The notes below the pieces were generated by a model, which was not told where the DNA came from, ran no database searches, and saw only the letters and a list, made by a program, of their open reading frames with translations. Positions 61,562 through 64,000 of a stretch of DNA of 64,000 nucleotides are shown one piece after another. This DNA is from Nemertoderma westbladi (lineage: Eukaryota > Xenacoelomorpha > Nemertodermatida > Nemertodermatidae), in assembly GCA_032718475.1 (NCBI GenBank), contig JAUCBJ010001294.1, positions 1 to 64,000 of the forward strand, written 5' to 3'. The position numbers and the translations under genes are program-made. Each line of letters starts with the position of its first letter. The stretch's first letter is position 1.

Positions 61562-62465
61562 ATCATCATAATGATGATGGGGTGATGATAACTCCACCTA
61601 CTGGCTCCAGAAGTCGAGGAAATCCTGCCAAGTACCAACTGTTCTAGACTTTGCTGATGACTTAGGAGTACTCTCAGAATCACTAGAGGGAGCCCAACGG
61701 CTCCTCAGCTCATTAGAACATGCTGCTTCTAGTGGTGGTCTTTTTAGTAACTCCAGAAAGACCAAAATTTTGACAGTTAACTTTGAAAGTCCTCAGCAAG
61801 TTTCTGATCGGATGAGCATAAGCTCAAAGGATGGCATGCTTGAGCATGTGGACGACTTCTGTTACCTGGGATCATGGATCCGGAAGTCAGGTGAGGACCT
61901 TCGAATACGTAAGGGAAAGGCATGGGCAGCCTTGAATAGGCTTTCCAGGATTTGGAAGTCACCGAGAATTAATCGGAATCTTAAGGTCCGATTATTTAGA
62001 GCAGCAGTAGTTCCAGTACTCCTCTACTCCGCTGGGCTCTAACTGCTGAGGACACCAAATCTCTGTATGGCACAATCACAAGAATGCTACGCCGGGTTCA
62101 TTGCGTCAAGTACAATGCACACATCTCCAACCAGACACTATATAACATTGGAGGTGTCTCATTGGTTCCCCCACGCTTGACACTAGAACAAAATCGCCTC
62201 AGCTTTGCAGGACATTGCTTTCGAAGTGAGGACCAGCCAGTGCATAATCTTGTACTTTGGCAGCCTAATGGAGTGAATATGCATGGTGGACAGCCCATTA
62301 CTTTCTTGAGACGCATCTTAAAGGACACTGGCCTTCAAGATGCGGATGATCTAGCAAATGTCATGGGTGATTTTGTTGTGGCGGCGCAATTTTGTCGACA
62401 AGCCGGCAGAGCATTCTTAAAAATGCAGCTGCAATGCAGCATGCCGTCCTAATAGTAGTAGTAGT
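61562..62465 (+). pseudogene. LINE copy 2, 3' part (end of reverse transcriptase)
   Basis: Close match to about 10240-11140 of the first LINE (LEHVDDFCYLGSWI, RRVHCVKYN, NRLSFAGHCF). The frame is broken by small indels near 61640 and 62030, and near 62375 (extra bases after MGD). The 3' end is a run of TAG triplets (about 62450-62468). With 55809-55925 it forms one truncated, interrupted insertion. Confidence 0.9.
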
Positions 62466-62466
62466 A

Positions 62467-64000
62467 GATTACACTGTAGTTCAGTTGTTAGCACAAAATT
62501 AGTTAGCCAGATAATATACACACTCGCTATTATTGGTTACTGTAGACCTTATCATATAATGGATTACACTGTAGTTCAGTTGTTAGCACAATATTAGTTA
62601 GCCAGATAATATACACACACTCCAATATTGGTTACACCATGTCATATAATTGATTACACTGTAGTTCAGTTGTTAGCACAATATTAGTTAGCCAGATAAT
62701 ATACACAAAGACACCAATATTTGTTACACCTTGTTATATAATTGATTACACTGTAGTTCAGTTGTTAGCACAAAATTAGTTAGCCAGATAATATACACAC
62801 TCGCTATTATTGGTTACTGTACACCTTATCATATAATTGATTACACTGTAGTTCATTTGGTAGCACAATATTAGTTAGCCAGATAATATACACACTCGCT
62901 ATTATTGGTTACTGTACACCTTATCATATAATTGATTACACTGTAGTTCAGTTGTTAGCACAATATTAGTTAGCCAGATAATATACACAAAGACACCAAT
63001 ATTTGTTACACCTTGTTATATAATTGATTACACTGTAGTTCAGTTGTTAGCACAATATTAGTTAGCCAGATAATATACACACTCGCTATTATTGGTTACT
63101 GTACACCTTATCCTATAATTGATAACACTGTAGTTCAGTTGTTAGCACAATATTAGTTAGCCAGATAATATACACAAAGACACCAATATTGGTTACACCT
63201 TATCATATAATTGATTACACTGTAGTTCAGTTGTTAACACAATATTAGTTAGCCAGAAAATATACACAAAGACACCAATATTGGTTACACCTTGTCATAT
63301 AATTGATTACACTGTAGTTCAGTTGTTAGCACAATATTAGTTAGCCAGAAAATATACACAAAGACACCAATATTTGATACACCTTGTTATATAATTGATT
63401 ACACTGTAGTTCAGTTGTTAACACAATATTAGTTAGCCAGAAAATATAAACACACACTCGCTATTATTGGTTACTGTACACCTTATCATATAATTGATTA
63501 CACTGTAGTTCAGTTGTTAACACAATATTAGTTAGCCAGATAATATACACACACTCGCTAATATTGGTTACACCTTGTTATATAATTGATTACACTGTAG
63601 TTCAGTTGTTAACACAATATTAGTTAGCCAGAAAATATAAACACACACTCGCTATTATTGGTTACTGTACACCTTATCATATAATTGATTACACTGTAGT
63701 TCAGTTGTTAGCACAAAATTAGTTAGCCAGATAATATAAACACACACTCGCTATTATTGGTTACTGTACACCTTATCATATAATTGATTACACTGTAGTT
63801 CAGTTGTTAACACAATATTAGTTAGCCAGATAATATACACACACTCGCTAATATTGGTTACACCTTGTCATATAATTGATTACACTATAGTTCAGTTGTT
63901 AGCACAATAAAAGTTAGCCAGATAATATACACACACTCCAATATTGGTTACACCTTATCATATAATTGATTACACTGTAGTTCAGTTGTTAACACAATAT
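62467..64000. repeat. Tandem repeat of 90-99 bp, running off the window
   Basis: The unit starts GATTACACTGTAGTTCAGTT (62467, 62562, 62652, 62744, 62839, 62934 and on) and contains GTTAGCACAATATTAGTTAG and CCAGATAATATACACA. It has two alternating middles: CTCGCTATTATTGGTTACTG and AAGACACCAATATT. About 16-17 copies are visible and the array continues past 64000. It begins directly at the 3' TAG run of the LINE. Confidence 0.9.

Overview
The window is animal nuclear DNA. It holds split genes with GT-AG introns, a tRNA-derived SINE, LINE, P-like and piggyBac transposons, and many foldback elements. AT-rich background, long poly-C tracts and the frequent TAGGCCTA motif suggest a marine invertebrate, possibly an echinoderm or another deuterostome. 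That species guess is inference only.

Two host genes are clear, both on the minus strand. TMEM115 (6612 to 4192, two exons, 350 residues) encodes a Golgi rhomboid-like membrane protein. An AGO1/2-type Argonaute (41340 to 20017, four coding exons, about 886 residues) keeps the full DEDH slicer tetrad. All six Argonaute junctions are GT-AG and phase 0.

The standout is the third Argonaute intron (37128 to 21848). It carries about 12.6 kb of a 55-bp minisatellite, roughly 230 copies. The unit is not anonymous satellite DNA. It is the last 51 coding bases of the preceding Argonaute exon (the residues V-K-R-V-G-D to T-Q-C-V-Q of the MID/PIWI junction) plus the first bases of the intron. The array is therefore a massive tandem amplification of an exon end together with its splice donor. 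Most units carry a CAG|GT donor, some closer to consensus than the true one. Only the exon-proximal donor can give full-length protein, because a TAA lies two codons past it.

Layout: 1-3.5 kb, a foldback element and a 27-bp minisatellite. 4.2-6.6 kb, TMEM115. 7-14 kb, foldback elements around a 5'-truncated LINE. 14.7-18 kb, a piggyBac fragment and inverted-repeat DNA. 18-20 kb, AT-rich DNA and a CCAAT-box cluster just past the Argonaute stop. 20-41.3 kb, Argonaute. 42-52.7 kb, a nest of DNA transposons: a THAP-domain P-like element, two hAT-like MITEs, a large long-TIR element and a 10-bp repeat array. 52.7-62.5 kb, foldback elements and a second LINE copy split by a 5.6-kb insertion. 62.5-64 kb, a tandem repeat of about 94 bp that runs off the window.

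Three P-like insertions, one only 49 bp long, share termini starting CATG and fit 7-bp target duplications (two exact, one with two mismatches).
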